DNA of 64,000 nt from Allolobophora icterica. Taxonomy: Eukaryota > Annelida > Clitellata > Crassiclitellata > Lumbricidae. The number at the start of each line of letters is the position of its first letter. Positions within the stretch are counted from its first letter, which is position 1. The notes under the pieces were generated by a model. That model was not told where the DNA came from, did not search any database, and saw nothing but the letters and a program-made list of their open reading frames with translations. Shown in pieces: positions 22,501-32,984 of the stretch. The stretch is taken from NCBI GenBank assembly GCA_963556255.1, contig OY744615.1, positions 21,759,835 to 21,823,834 of the forward strand. The letters are read 5' to 3'. A program made the position numbers and the translations under genes.

Positions 22501-22826
22501 TATGTGACTTATTTCATCGCCCTCACTCTGCGGCTTCTCTTCGTCCTCTTCGTTCATCTGACCGTTTGGACCTCCTCGTTCCCCGTGTCAGGACTTCACT
22601 GGCTCAATCTAGGTCGTTTGCTTCCATTGGCCCTGCTCTTTGGAATGGGCTTCCTCCGTTTGTTCGTTCTTCTATTCTCTCAGGTAGCGTCTCTTCCTCT
22701 TTTACCTTTCTTAAAACTTGCTTTTTCTCTCGGGGTCTATCGCACTGGGAGCGCTTCTGAATGGCCCTCCCGCTAGAAGCGCTTTATAAATATCCGAATA
22801 CAATACAATACAATACAATACAATAC
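19510..22826 (+). mobile_element. CR1/L2-group LINE, near full length, intact ORF2
   Basis: Contains one long uninterrupted endonuclease/RT ORF. It ends AAGCGCTTTATAAATATCCG followed by (AATAC)n at about 22797-22826. No poly(A): a short tandem tail is typical of the CR1/L2/Crack group. The 5' boundary is approximate. Truncated copies of the same family occur at 9.3 (-), 30.2-31.9 (rearranged) and 41.0 kb (+). Confidence 0.9.
19557..22760 (+). CDS. LINE ORF2: apurinic-like endonuclease plus reverse transcriptase
   Basis: 1067 codons with no stop or frameshift. The endonuclease (about residues 111-330) has SWNAQS, VTESW, GGGIVTFF, LGDFN near 259 and SDHSYL near 323. The reverse transcriptase (about 560-830) has NYRPISNLSFLSKTLERLV, QSGFRAHHSTETAL, DVSAAFDMVDH near 684 (catalytic Asp), GVPQGSVLGP near 742 and FADDVQ near 775. 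FADD takes the place of the commoner YADD; both Asp residues are present. The C-terminus (GPALWNGLPP, FLKTCFFSRGL) is the usual non-LTR end. It probably nicks target DNA and copies its own RNA. The first Met is chosen by position only; the N-terminal 110 residues are low-complexity and may be partly untranslated. Intactness suggests a young or active copy. Confidence 0.93.
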   Translation: MHAGYFGVCAIIIIYALISMERIVYSSQQLWSFWSSSVHPTRSLRKILFKHQIWCPASSRFNQTPRTSCLHEPMLTTSDSSSSSPASSPRVDLHDLHPTDSSHPPLAHSSGLRVASWNAQSLSEKFAFVSQSLLQDQLDVFTVTESWHQDSDDVPILRATPSGYSSRDCPRPPHPDGRPARGGGIVTFFRSSLRVTQVSLDTSPTTFEALCLSIALPRGSVTLLTVYRPGSATVTPQFFEEFSSVLEFLVTRNTQLLILGDFNLHLEDPTIPTSLRFLELLTQFGLRQHVNQATHRLGGWLDLVITSDDDQVTDLLILPPTISDHSYLKFTLPSVHLQPIHSIRKMRGWKSFDSQAFSVAIRDSLLSSPGPALDILTVPQLFDLYTSTVTSLLDSMLPCRQVKTRHRPLAVWFDADCHKLRRRTRCLERRSRRTKDPNDRLAWITQLRALHRLYHRKEAAHWEKLVSRNLKNPRRLWSSISGLLGRPSRPSEIPAFSANEFLTMLTEKTDRLRASTSDAPPPTFTTTSSAFDDFRPILDSDLRTVLSSVNLNSCELDPLPPFILSDILDDFAPFLLYLFNRSLSEGCVPASQKRAIVFPSLKKPNLDTNLCQNYRPISNLSFLSKTLERLVSLQLLPYLEQSGLLPPFQSGFRAHHSTETALLSLLSEIYSAVDRSELTLLALYDVSAAFDMVDHTILLQRLETSCGLKGPPLQWFRSYLSDCTQMVISGESRTLWVPIKLGVPQGSVLGPLLFILYTAGIPSLFPIHGASGHLFADDVQAYVHGPPSSQLLLVQRIEALSRDLHTWMSCNRLSLNSSKTQFIWFGTPQQLKKLDFAVLSQRFPLFTFSSSVRDLGVTLDNSLTFTEHISKLTRTSYFHLRRLRAIRRSLSSPIFTSIVHAFVCSRLDYCNSLLIGLPKVRLAPLQSVLNAAARLIARLPRFSHITTFMAEELHWLPLSARIQFKVLILVSKAQLGFAPKYLCDLFHRPHSAASLRPLRSSDRLDLLVPRVRTSLAQSRSFASIGPALWNGLPPFVRSSILSGSVSSSFTFLKTCFFSRGLSHWERF

Positions 22827-22839
22827 ATGCAGACATAGG

Positions 22840-24485
22840 CCTACACTTCGGGCAACATGATTCGAGATTCCGGAGAATCGATTTGACTGCCATGGAAGAT
22901 ACGCTAAGGAACTATAGGCCTACCGAGACGTAAACTTGAAAGGCCTTCGTCATTTTTAACCATGACCTTCCACAGTTAACCTTCTCTGAAGTGATGACGT
23001 CATCTCAGGGCCGTCTGTCTTACGTCATCTTTCTATATCGACGTTGTCATGGTGCAGCATTTATCACTTCGTGAAGGACGGGCTCCGCTCGAAGATGCAT
23101 GGCCTACACTTGAAAATCGAATAAACAAGAATTTTGAAGACGGTAGACGTTTGAAATCTTTGAATGAAGAAGAATTTCGAGACGGTCGATGTTTGAAACA
23201 ACAGCAGACAGTAAGAAAAGAACGCAACGAACAGACCGACCACAGAAGCGAAGATCCGAGTGAGAAATTTCGCTTTTTTCTTCCCATCAATTATTCAGAA
23301 AATGATTGTTCGTCGTTCCATTATAAGTTGTTGGATGGTTCATTTAAAATGTTTTAATCAGCAGAACTAATGGACATCAGAACACGCTTCCGATTCAGTT
23401 GACATTTAATGAAAACAAAGAGGTGTTTGGTAGCGTTGCAGCCAAACGAATTAGGCAAGGATGGAAGTGTATGATGGTAAATTTTATCTCATGGCACTCA
23501 CTCAGAACTATTTAACTGACTATACAGATCTTCCTTTTACCTTTTCTGACTGAGTGCCGGTAATAAGATGTAAGCTGGTTACCGCATCTCATGGTTTCCT
23601 TTGGGCGTTGTATAAATCTCGAGATTACGAATACGATCTAATCTAAGCAGCTGATATGATCTAATCTCGCCAAGTCTAGCCAAGACTCCTTTAATTTATA
23701 GACCTATATAGTCTAATCTAATCAAGTCGAGATAAAGAAAGATATGATGAAGAGCGAATAGACCTATAGGTGGTTGGATGGTGAATAGCTGGCGAATATG
23801 AGGGTTGAAAGGTTTGAATGACGTTGTAGGTAAGACATACAATTTTGTTGTGAATGCTTGAGGGACTTTTAGCCTATGAAATGATCTCAGAACAGGGGTT
23901 TTGTGGTGATGGTATTGGCCCTATTGGGAGTTTTGGTGACAGCGCGGGCGAGAATATTTTAGACTGGAGGCGTTTTATTTTTGTAGAAAAGGGAATTACA
24001 GTAGTCGAGTTTGGAATGGACAACTGAGGTGGCTATTGTGCAGGCATTACTTGTCATGACCCATTATTTCATTCATACCTTTGCAGGATGCCATTTTGGT
24101 ACCCATCAAACATTTCTCTGTGTCTTCGATTTACTGTGTACGAAAGCTATGATTTTAAGTAACAATATAGAAAGAAATTTTTGTGAATTGTAGCAGTGTC
24201 TAAAATATTCAGAAATGTTAACTGCGCACCTTTCCTTGGGCTTTCAAATTGTACTTGGACTGGTAAGTAGGCCTAAACTTTAAGGTATTAGAACGAAATC
24301 GTGTGTAGTCAACTTGAGCTAATTCTCTCAGAAATTCATACTACACACTGCACACTCCAAACAATTAAGTCAACTGCACATTCGACAATGTCAACTGCAC
24401 ACTGTATGTCAAAAAACCCTCTACTTTAGGCCCTGAATTGTAGGTTAGCTCATGACAGCAGACCGAATTACGATCAGCCGTTGCC
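22840..24485. other. Intergenic, unassigned
   Basis: A 102-codon frame at 23049-23357 (+) is open, but I recognise no domain and no splice context, so it is not called a gene. The rest is AT-rich. Confidence 0.35.
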
Positions 24486-24492
24486 TATGCAG

Positions 24493-24692
24493 TAACTACA
24501 GTGAAAGACGAAAACACGGGGGAGTTGGCCCACGAGGTACGTCAAGCCCTGTGCGATCGTTTCTGTGTCTGCCTGGGTCTCGTCGTCAACCTCCTCCACT
24601 GCATCAGACTCGACCCCAGTCGCGAGATTAACGAGGCAACGTTCGGCGTCCAAGAAGCTATCGACGCCTACGATACCATTCCTAAATCGTGA
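24493..24692 (+). CDS. Candidate terminal exon of an unidentified gene
   Basis: The segment has markedly higher GC and coding-like codon use than its surroundings. It is preceded by possible acceptors (TATGCAG ending 24492 and CTACAG ending 24501, 9 bp apart and in the same phase). The frame reads TTVKDENTGELAHEVRQALC onward, with CLGLVVNLLHCIRLD and EAIDAYDTIPKS before TGA. It looks like an alpha-helical C-terminus. I do not recognise the family and see no partner exon upstream within the window. It could also be a processed fragment. Confidence 0.4.
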
Positions 24693-24699
24693 CAGAGAG

Positions 24700-25000
24700 G
24701 ACCGCCATCATCCTCGTCTTCCTTGTCCTCAACCGTATCCTTAGCACCCTCATCCTCATCAACCACATCTTCATTCTCATCCTCGTCCTGGTCCTCATAC
24801 TCAGCATCCTCATCCTTATCTCAAGCATCGTCATCCTAAGCATCCTCATCATCATCACCGTCGGCATCGTCATCATCAGCATCCTCATCCTCAGCATCCT
24901 CCTCCTCACTCCTCCTCACCTTTAGCATCGTCTACCTCCTCCTCCTCCTCCTCCTCCTTATTATTATTATATTTTTATTATTATTATTAGTAGTAGTATT
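24700..25000. repeat. (ATC/CTC/TTA)n compound microsatellite
   Basis: Pyrimidine-rich CCTCATC and TCCTCC triplets pass into (TTA)n at 24957-24990. Confidence 0.9.
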
Positions 25001-25059
25001 ATTATATTACGTATACCCATTACACATCTTTGTTAAATATTAGTATTATTATTACTAGA

Positions 25060-25640
25060 GTATTTGCCCGTCATATGACGCGTTGAAAAAGATAAAGAAT
25101 GGATTGATCGGAAGAGAAAAGAATTTATTTATTGGAATGCTTGATTATAAGTCACACTGCGAGTGAAAATTCCTTGACGGTCGGTTTTCTTGATGAGTAC
25201 TTTGATGTTGTCTCCGGTGATAATGCGCATCAGTCTCACGTCTTTACCTGTGACCAATCGATGTTTAGGCTAATCAGTCTTCGCCTCGTCCTTGCTCCTC
25301 CTCCCCCTCAACCTCCCGTCAGATTGTGTGCCATATTGAGGGAGTGATGCCGGGAGGGAGGAAGGGATGGAGGCAGTGAGAGAGGGAGAGGGATGAAGGG
25401 AGCGAGTGAGACGGAGCGAGATGAAGAGCCTTAGGGAGGTCGGCCAACGGCCTCTCAGGCATGCCTAGGAGTGCCCGTGTGCCTGTATCGGCATGCAGGC
25501 CTTAGGGAGGTCGGCTAACGGCCTCTCACAGGCTCTCATGCATGCTTAGCAGAATCAGTTACATTCTATACATTCCACAGCGTTTATCGTAGGACATACA
25601 GATCTGGGAAAGTATATAAGAGATTGTTTTAACGCCCGAG
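25060..25640 (+). repeat. Dispersed module A, copy 1
   Basis: Shares GGAATGCTTGATTATAA, GACGGTCGGTTTTCTTGATG and GGTCGGCCAACGGCCTCTCA with the inverted copy at about 28590-29215; its first part also matches the inverse of 33590-33720. An internal pair of AGGTCGG(C/T)(C/T)AACGGCC palindromes is present. Confidence 0.7.
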
Positions 25641-25739
25641 GTAAAAATAATCCTTCCGTCTCTTAGAGACAATCAGAAGAGTTGGTCGTTCTCGAGTATA
25701 ACCGCAGACCTCTAGTGTCTACATCTAATTTTTGTTTTG

Positions 25740-26320
25740 TCTTGAGACTTGACATGTTTGGTTACGTGGGAACCCGAAAAAATGTTCTCCAATGTGTGTT
25801 ATATTGGTAAAAACAAATTTCTATTGGGCTTCCTTTGTGGCGAACTACTTGTAGGAGGCTATGCGTGAAAATTGGCGACGACTCGCGATCTTCTGTCTGG
25901 CAGAACTAATGTCTTCACTCGATGGAACACAAATCGATCCAGGAGAGACACGGAATATCCAGTTGACCGACTCTCGAACAGCAGGTAGGCCTAAGTTTGA
26001 GTTTGTATGAAACTTTGCGACGAATCCAGTAGAGCGGTTGACGATATAGGGTAGTGTAGCGGTTAACGTAGCGGACTGTCAATCGAGAGGTCTGGGATTC
26101 AGATCCCCGCCAGGGCAGAAATTTGATGCAAGATTTCTCCTCCACCTGCGTCCCTAGCCTACTCAGATATCAATGAGTAGGACTGATCGTGCACTATCGT
26201 TGGGAAGATGAGACGGCGAGGCAGTGGACTGGCCACCCTCCCTGATATGCGGCGGATAAGAAAATGAAGCCGCTAACTTCATGCCCATGGTTGCCTCAGG
26301 GCTAACTTTTGGACATCCTC
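25740..26320 (+). repeat. Dispersed module B, copy 1 (includes SINE copy 2)
   Basis: 25740-25870 is repeated directly at 28080-28205, and 25870-26040 directly at 34060-34250 (shared GATGGAACACAAATCGATCC and AATCCAGTAGAGCGGTTGAC). The units evidently move or duplicate as blocks. Confidence 0.7.
26045..26312 (+). mobile_element. tRNA-derived SINE, copy 2
   Basis: TAGTGTAGCGGTTAACGTAG, then GACTGTCAATCGAGAGGTCT and GGGATTCAGATCCC, then a shared body to AAAATGAAGCCGCTAACTTC. Same family as 9.9 kb (minus) and 34.4 kb. Confidence 0.75.
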
Positions 26321-28075
26321 TTCATTTTCTGTTTTGCGTTCTTTACCATATCATGGGTTTCATTTAGTTTCATTGGGGTAGGCCCTATAATTCGTTCCAT
26401 GTTATTAGGTTTCATTAGTCATTTCTATGTTTCATTGGGTGTCATTGGATTTCAGTGCGTATCAAAACAAAACCGTCACTGTTACTTAGTCCTATTAGGA
26501 GCTTCGCACACTGACGATTGAAACAAAATTAAATTTATCATATTCCTTATAACGGTGAATATGCACATTCCAATATAGCCGCTCTACATAGGTTATGTAA
26601 GAAATTCTGACCATTTTACGGTTCTTGGATCACTGAATTCTTTTGTATTAGCCTAGGCCTACTTTGTCAGCCTATGTATCGGAACCCTTCTTTTGCCGAC
26701 TTGGTGCCATATTCTGGCAGGATTGGATTGTTGGATACACGATTATGCCTCTGAGATTTACTCTTTGTATTCTAGTCATAACTGAATGTAGCGCGTAAAC
26801 CTGGTATTTGATCTTATACCCAGCGTTCTTGAATAGGTTGATGCCCTGAGTTTCGCTTTCGAGTGGCGCTTTAGAAGTTTGGAGGTTACGATTACGATTA
26901 CCCGCTACTTCAGTTTAATTTCCCATATTTTTAGCATTAGCAATCAAATGCATAACATACTATGAATGTCAATCAGTTTAATTATTCAATATATATGAGA
27001 ATAACGCATATTCATTACACAATCATGTGATCAATGTTCTATTATATAAATTGCTAACTGACAGAATCGTAGATTATCACTACCAATCCAGCATCGCGAT
27101 TAACTAGTTATTATTTACCTATGCTAACCTCCCCAACTTGATTCTTGTCTTTGACTCGTACTCGGATTGTCCCAGATGAATGTCTCTCCACAGTTCGCAC
27201 TGCTCGTAGAACTCGGGCGTTCCACATTCGAACTGGTTGAAAGTTCAGTTCAAAGTTCACTTTTTGTTGAAGTATAATAATTATCCCCGATCGAAGATCG
27301 CTGCCTTTGATCGACGATTATTTCGCACGTTCTTTTCACTGTCACTTCGTACAACTCGCAAACCGTACATGTAACTGTCCTTGAAGGTACTTAACCTCAG
27401 ACACCGTCTTCACTTCTTGTTGAAGTAATATCCCAAATCGAAGATCGCTGCCTTCGATTGACGATTATTTTGGGCTTTCAGAAAGCCAGATAAAGGTTGC
27501 ATCACCTGGAAAAAATAGGCCTACCAGTCTGCGTTTTTAGACCTATACATTACAATCCTTGCGATGTTTAATCTACTTAAAACTACTTAAGTAAGGCGCT
27601 ATATAAATGTAGGCTATACAACATCACCTTGTCGATAAATTACACAGGTCAGACCACTCCGGCAGTTTTGGCACCGTCCAATCCGGCCGCCATGGCAGCT
27701 GATTCATGGGCAGTGTGACGTCAGTATAGAGAATTGGCATAGCCAGTACTGAGACACTGTAAGAACTATAGGCTGGACATCGACAGCCATTGCACGACTG
27801 GTTCTTACTATGTGTCAGTACGGGATTCTGCCACTCCTGACCCCGGTCTCCATGACAGCTGACATGGCGCGCTGTTCGAGAGTTGTCCCCGGCATCTGCA
27901 TCTGCACCGCCAACGACTGGAAGAATGCCGCCAACTAACGGAAGAATGCCGCCAACGACTGGCAGAATGTCAAGTCTCTTCCAAGTCTCGGGGAAGCAGG
28001 TACGTTTGAGTTTTCATTAGGACTTGCGACGAATCCAACAAATAGGTAAGTTGCTGATGAAATCGTCTTGAATCA
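26320..28075. other. Duplicated but non-coding sequence
   Basis: 26615-26760 is repeated directly at 33750-33905. At 27270-27480 a block with CGAAGATCGCTGCCTTCGA-type hairpins is tandemly duplicated at about 145-bp spacing. No gene. Confidence 0.5.
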
Positions 28076-28079
28076 TGAT

Positions 28080-28470
28080 GTTTTGGTTACTACATGGAAA
28101 CCAAAATAATATGTTCGGCAATATGTGTTCTAGTGGTAAAATGAACTGTCTATTGGGCCTCGTTTGTAGCGAACTAGGCCTACTTGCAGTAGGCTAGGCG
28201 TGATCGTCGCACAGAGAGGTACTAGGCTATAAAGACAATGTAGGCCCTATAAATGCTTATACATAGAAATTGATACAGTTTGGTACTAGATATCAAGAGT
28301 TTTAGTCACAATATTTTATTAGATTTTATTAGATATTTATTAGACTATTGTCATCGGTTTAATTTAGCTTCATTGGATATCATTTATTAGCATCTTATTG
28401 GTTTAATTAGATGTGGGTTAAGCTATTTTTTTTGTTTCACTGGATGTTACTGGGTTTCAATGTGCGTAAA
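28080..28470 (+). repeat. Dispersed module B, partial copy 2
   Basis: Direct relative of 25740-25870 and 26310-26470 (shared CTATTGGGC, GGCGAACTA and TTTCATTGGAT-type motifs). Diverged and non-coding. Confidence 0.55.
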
Positions 28471-28589
28471 GTTTGCAACTGCAAGTCGCTAGGTTTTGGG
28501 GTAAATAATTGTGGATTGAATAGAAAATGAAATGCAACATATTTTTGTTAATACTGAACACGCGCTTCTTTATTGTGCCGGCCAATGTG

Positions 28590-29215
28590 ATAATCTTTTA
28601 TATAGTTTTCCCAGATCTGTGTGTCCTACGATAAACGCTGTGGAACGTATGGAATGTAACTGATTCTACTAAACATGTCTAAGAGGCCGTTGGCCGACCT
28701 CCATAAGGCCTGCATGCCCGATGCAGGCATACGAGCCCTGCTAACCATGCTTGAGAAGCCGTTGGCCGACCTCCCTAAGGCCTGCATCGGGCTTCGCCTG
28801 ATGCAGGCGCAAGGGCGCTGCTAACCAAGACCTGCATCGGACACCACTCCCTCAATATGGCACACGATCTGACGGGAGGGGGAGAAGGAGGAGGAAGAGC
28901 AAGGACGAGGCGAAGACTGATTAGCCTAAACATCGGTTGGTCACGTGCAATAGGCCTATACGAAAAACAACAACAAAGAGCAAATACTATATTGTTGGTA
29001 AATAGTCCTTTAAAATTTCGTTGTCCCATGAATGAAGAAAGTCCTCAAGAGCGACGATTACGTTTAAGTCACGAGCGACGGCAAAGGTGGATGGCCCGAC
29101 AAAGCCAAGAAACTCTCGATCGTCTGAGGTCGCAAAGACGTTAGACTGATGCGCATTATCACCGGAGACAAAATCAAAGAACTCATCAAGAAAACCGACC
29201 GTCAATGTCATTTGC
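28590..29215 (-). repeat. Dispersed module A, inverted copy
   Basis: Reverse complement of 25120-25640: shared TCTGTGTGTCCTACGATAAA and CGTTGGCCGACCTCC. Together with copy 1 it makes an inverted pair about 3 kb apart. GCCTGCATCGGGC-type palindromes are repeated inside. Confidence 0.72.
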
Positions 29216-29219
29216 TAAA

Positions 29220-30185
29220 ATTGCTAAATGATGCTCGAATTTCACTCGGAATGTGGTTTTAGTAGGGTCAAAGTATGAAAAAAATGTGGTGAACCCCAAA
29301 AAAACTGCAAGAAAACGTTTTATGATGATTTTCGGGTGCATTTGGTCTGGAGATGAACATACTAAAAGTTTACCGAAATCGGACCACGGGAAAAAGTCAA
29401 ATTTTGGCGCCAAAAAAGATGGCCGCAAATGAGGAATGAATGACTCAAATGTACACAACTTGCTTAAATTGACAGAAGCAAATCATGTAAAAATTTGCTA
29501 ACAGGTACGTGTTTCTAGACTAATTTGACCCTGCTGAAAACGAAAATCGCGGTTAGCAAGCTGGATTTTTAGCGGTTGCATGGAAAAACAAGATGGCGGA
29601 CAAAATTGTGGCCAAATATCTTCGAATGGCTGTAAGTAAGGTCATGTATGTGATGGAGACATGATTTTAGAGTCTAAATTAACATTTTCTGGGTCAAGGA
29701 ATGCGATGGAACTAAAGACACATATGTAGCACTGCCAAAAAACAAAATGGCGGACAAAATGGCTGCCAAGTATCTTCGAAATGCTGTAAGTAAGGTCATG
29801 TATGTGATGCAAACATGATTTTAGAGTTTAAATTAACATTTTCGGGGTCAAGGAATGCGATGGAACAAGAGACACATATGTAGCACTGCTACAAAACAAA
29901 ATGGCGGACAAAATGGAGGCCAAATGTCTTGAAATGGCAATACGTAAATCATGTATATAAAGTCGTGTATATGATGGAAACATGATTTTAAAGTCTAAGT
30001 TAACATTTTCGGGGTCAAGCAATGCGATGGAACTAAAGACACATATGTAGCACTGCCAAAAAACAAAATGGCAGACAAAATGGCGGCCAAAATCTTCAAA
30101 TGGCTTTGAGTAAATTCGTGTATATGATGAAAACATGATTTTAGAGTTTAGACTTCAACATTTTTGGGGTTAAGGAATGCGATGG
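29220..30185 (+). repeat. Inverted-repeat element R2, left arm with 155-bp tandem units
   Basis: 29265-29830 is the reverse complement of about 33000-33585. From about 29580 it contains four tandem units of about 154-167 bp, each with TCAAGGAATGCGATGGAACT, ACACATATGTAGCACTGCCA and AAAATGGCGGACAAAATGGC. A truncated third copy lies at 61090-61520. Confidence 0.82.
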
Positions 30186-30189
30186 AACT

Positions 30190-31890
30190 ACAGCCCTGAG
30201 AACAAAAAGATCAAGCCTACTCACAGAGTGCAGTGAGCGAGAAGGAGATACAGATAGCGGCTTTCACAAATAGTTGGAGAGATATTTCTGGACAGTGCCC
30301 TGCTGAGATTTAGAGACAATGAGGAGGATTTTATACAGGATGCCCGCGGTAATAGGGAGCCAGTGCAGGACAACAAGCATGAAAGTAGAGATATGGGCAA
30401 AGCGGGAGAGTCGAGGGATGAACCTAGCGGAAGCATTTAGAACAGATTGAAGGGGGAGAGACGCTGCTTAGGGAGACCCATGAGGAGCGAGTTGCAGTAG
30501 TCCAAGCGTGAGCAGACAAATGCGTGAACCACGGGGTAAAGACAAAAGGTGAGACCGAGCGTCCGATGGCCATGAGACGCCTCAGTTGAAAGAAGCAGGA
30601 GCAAGTCATGTTGGAGATATGGTCTGTGAATGTCAGGGAGTGGTCAAGTGTGACTTCCAAGTCGCGGACGATGGAAGAGTAGGTGTAGGCAGGGAATTTC
30701 TCAGTCAGCAATGGAAAGTTGAGTTTAGCAAGCTGCTGCTTAGTCCCAAACCATATCAATCGAGTCTTAGCAGTGTTGAGGCAGAGACGGTTAGTCGACA
30801 TCTAGTAGTGAAGGTCAGAGACAAGATGGTCAATGGAGCGAACAAGGGATAGTTGATCAGTTGACGGACCATGTACAAAAGCCTGAGCATCATCTGCATA
30901 AAGATGGCCATTTGCCCCATAATTAGTAAATAGAGACGGGATATTCAGCAGTGAAGAGGATGTATAGGATGGGGCCAAGCACCGAGCCCTGGGGAACACC
31001 AAATTCAACCTCTGTCCACTGAGTCCTGGTTTCACCAAGGACAACCAGCTGTGAGCGGTCAGAGAGGTATGATTTAAACCTAAGAAGAGGAACACCAGAT
31101 AGGCCACAGGACAGCTCCAGTCGCTGAAGGAGGATCTCATGGTCAACCATGTCAAAGTCAGATGAGACATCAAAAAGCGCCAGGAGAGAGATGAGAGTGA
31201 TGAATAGCCATATAGAGATTTAACAGAAGGGATAAGAGAGCAGTTTCGGTGGAATGGTGGCCTCTGAAGCCAGATTGGGTGGCCGGCAAAAGCCCAGCTT
31301 GCTCAAGGTAGGGAAGTAGCTGGAGTGAAACTAGTCTTTCAAGTGTCTTTGAGAGGAAAGAAGGATAGGAGATGGGCCGGTAATTTGGACAGCCATTTTG
31401 GACAAGGTTTTGCTTTTTCAAGGTCGGGAAAACAATAGCCCGATTTTGGGAAGCAGGTAGGTAACCCTCAGAAAGCGACCTATTAAATATATAAACTAGA
31501 AATGGAGGTAAACCGTCTAAGATGTTCACCAAAATGGGGGAAGAGGGTCCAGTTTGCAAGATTTTGTTTGATGATCCAATTATTTGACAAAGTTCCGTTT
31601 CAAGGATTGAACGAATTCTTCAAAGGTGTCATCTGTGTGGAAGAATTGCGGAGGGGGGGCATCAAGAGTCTTCGCTCGTAGATCAGCAATCTTCCATGTC
31701 ATTATCTGGAGAAAATCCTCAGCAGAAAAGGCAGGTGGACCCACAGAGCGCGTACCCTATCCCAATGGGCCGGAAATTGAGGACCAAAGACGTTTTGGTC
31801 TGTTTTTGTGTTGCTCAACCAGGCCCTCATCGGTCTCGCGTTTTCTAAAGACATTTCTTTTTCCCCGGGGCTTATGTGCTAAGAGCGCCT
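30190..31890. mobile_element. Rearranged (twin-primed-like) CR1/L2-group LINE copy
   Basis: 30200-31800 matches, on the minus strand, ORF2 positions equivalent to about 20990-22580 of the intact LINE. It includes NYRPIS-like, GVPQGSVLGP and YADDAQAFVHGP segments, with frameshifts between 30424-31173 and 31170-31559. Directly abutting it, 31800-31890 carries the LINE 3' end in plus orientation (RFLKTFLFPRGL, then GAGCGCCTCTGGATAG). An inverted body next to a sense 3' tail is the classic twin-priming product. Non-functional. Confidence 0.8.
30424..31559 (-). pseudogene. LINE reverse transcriptase remnant (frameshifted)
   Basis: Minus-strand frames 31170-31559, 30923-31150/30802-31173 and 30424-30801 give consecutive RT blocks: ILDGLPPFLVYIFNRSLSEG, QSGFRGHHSTETALLSLL, EFGVPQGSVLGPILYILFTA, YADDAQAFVHGP and LCLNTAKTRLIWFGTKQQL. 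The frame changes at least twice, so the ORF is dead. Confidence 0.85.
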
Positions 31891-31911
31891 CTGGATAGTA
31901 ATTCTGCCACT

Positions 31912-32971
31912 CAGTGATATTTTACTTCTAAAAATAATTCCTAATTCAGTTCTAATTCAGTTCTGAGCTCTTGAATTTTACTTCTAATTCTAATTTTACT
32001 TCACAAATAATTTTACTTCTAATTCCTATTTTAGTTCTCAAATAATTTTACTTCTTATTTTAGTTTTCCAAATAATTATTAATTTCCGTGCTGTAATAGT
32101 ACATATGCAACGCAAACCTGTCTCGAGAAAGAAAAAACTGTTTGAAGTAAAACAAGGGGTGAAGCTTTAGTCTAACAATGCTGGTAATTTGAATTTTGAG
32201 TCGTGTGGTTATCATTAATACGAAACGAAGAATTATCTAGTATCAGCGAAACCGGGTATACGCCCTACTGTGTGGACAACCATATCCAAAACGCTGTGCA
32301 GTTGCTGATGGAATTCATTCGAGTCAGTCGGCAAGATCTAATGCTCTTAGGCTATGCCAGTCTGTTACCATTAATCTATCCCCCTTCCAAGACTTATATT
32401 GCTTGTATTTCTCCAGCTAGTGCTCTTCCACAAATTCCATCATTTTTCCCCGTTTAGTACTTGGCATGTAGATCTGCCTGCACATGTAGTTTCGTCGAAA
32501 TGATAAACCCAAAATTGGACTATCTCGCTTCCTTCCGGTCAATATTCTCGATAAACTCATAATTTTACAATTTAACCATAAAACCAGAAATAAAATGGCG
32601 TATGAAACTGAGGTCGTTGGTACGCAATTAAGTGGGGACAATTATTAGACAACGAAGAACAAAGATAATAGAAATGGTATGCGCATGCAGCGTCTTCATC
32701 TCAACCGAAAGTTTCCAATGGATTTTGTATGGAGCGCGTGCAATTTTACTCGCCTTTGTCTCAACTTAAGCACAACAAGAAGTAAAATGATTTTACTTCT
32801 GAAAATAATTCCTAATTTCGTTCATAATTTTAGTTCAGCAAATAATTCCTAATTCAATTCTTAATTTCGTTCTTTTTGCTGAAATAATTCCTACTTTTAC
32901 TTCTAGTTTTCGTTAACGAAATCATTTATTTTTACTTCTAATTTTAGTTTTCGTTAACGAAAATATCACTG
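31912..32971. mobile_element. hAT-like nonautonomous element (1060 bp)
   Basis: Ends CAGTGATATTTTAC and, from the right inward, CAGTGATATTTTCG. A perfect 8-bp duplication CTGCCACT lies at 31904-31911 and 32972-32979. Subterminal regions are made of TTTTACTTCTAATT-type repeats. No transposase. Confidence 0.85.
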
Positions 32972-32984
32972 CTGCCACTTTGTT

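Noticed and set aside
23049..23357. 102-codon hypothetical protein
   Set aside because: Open frame without recognisable domain, splice sites or codon bias; kept only as a note in the gap entry.
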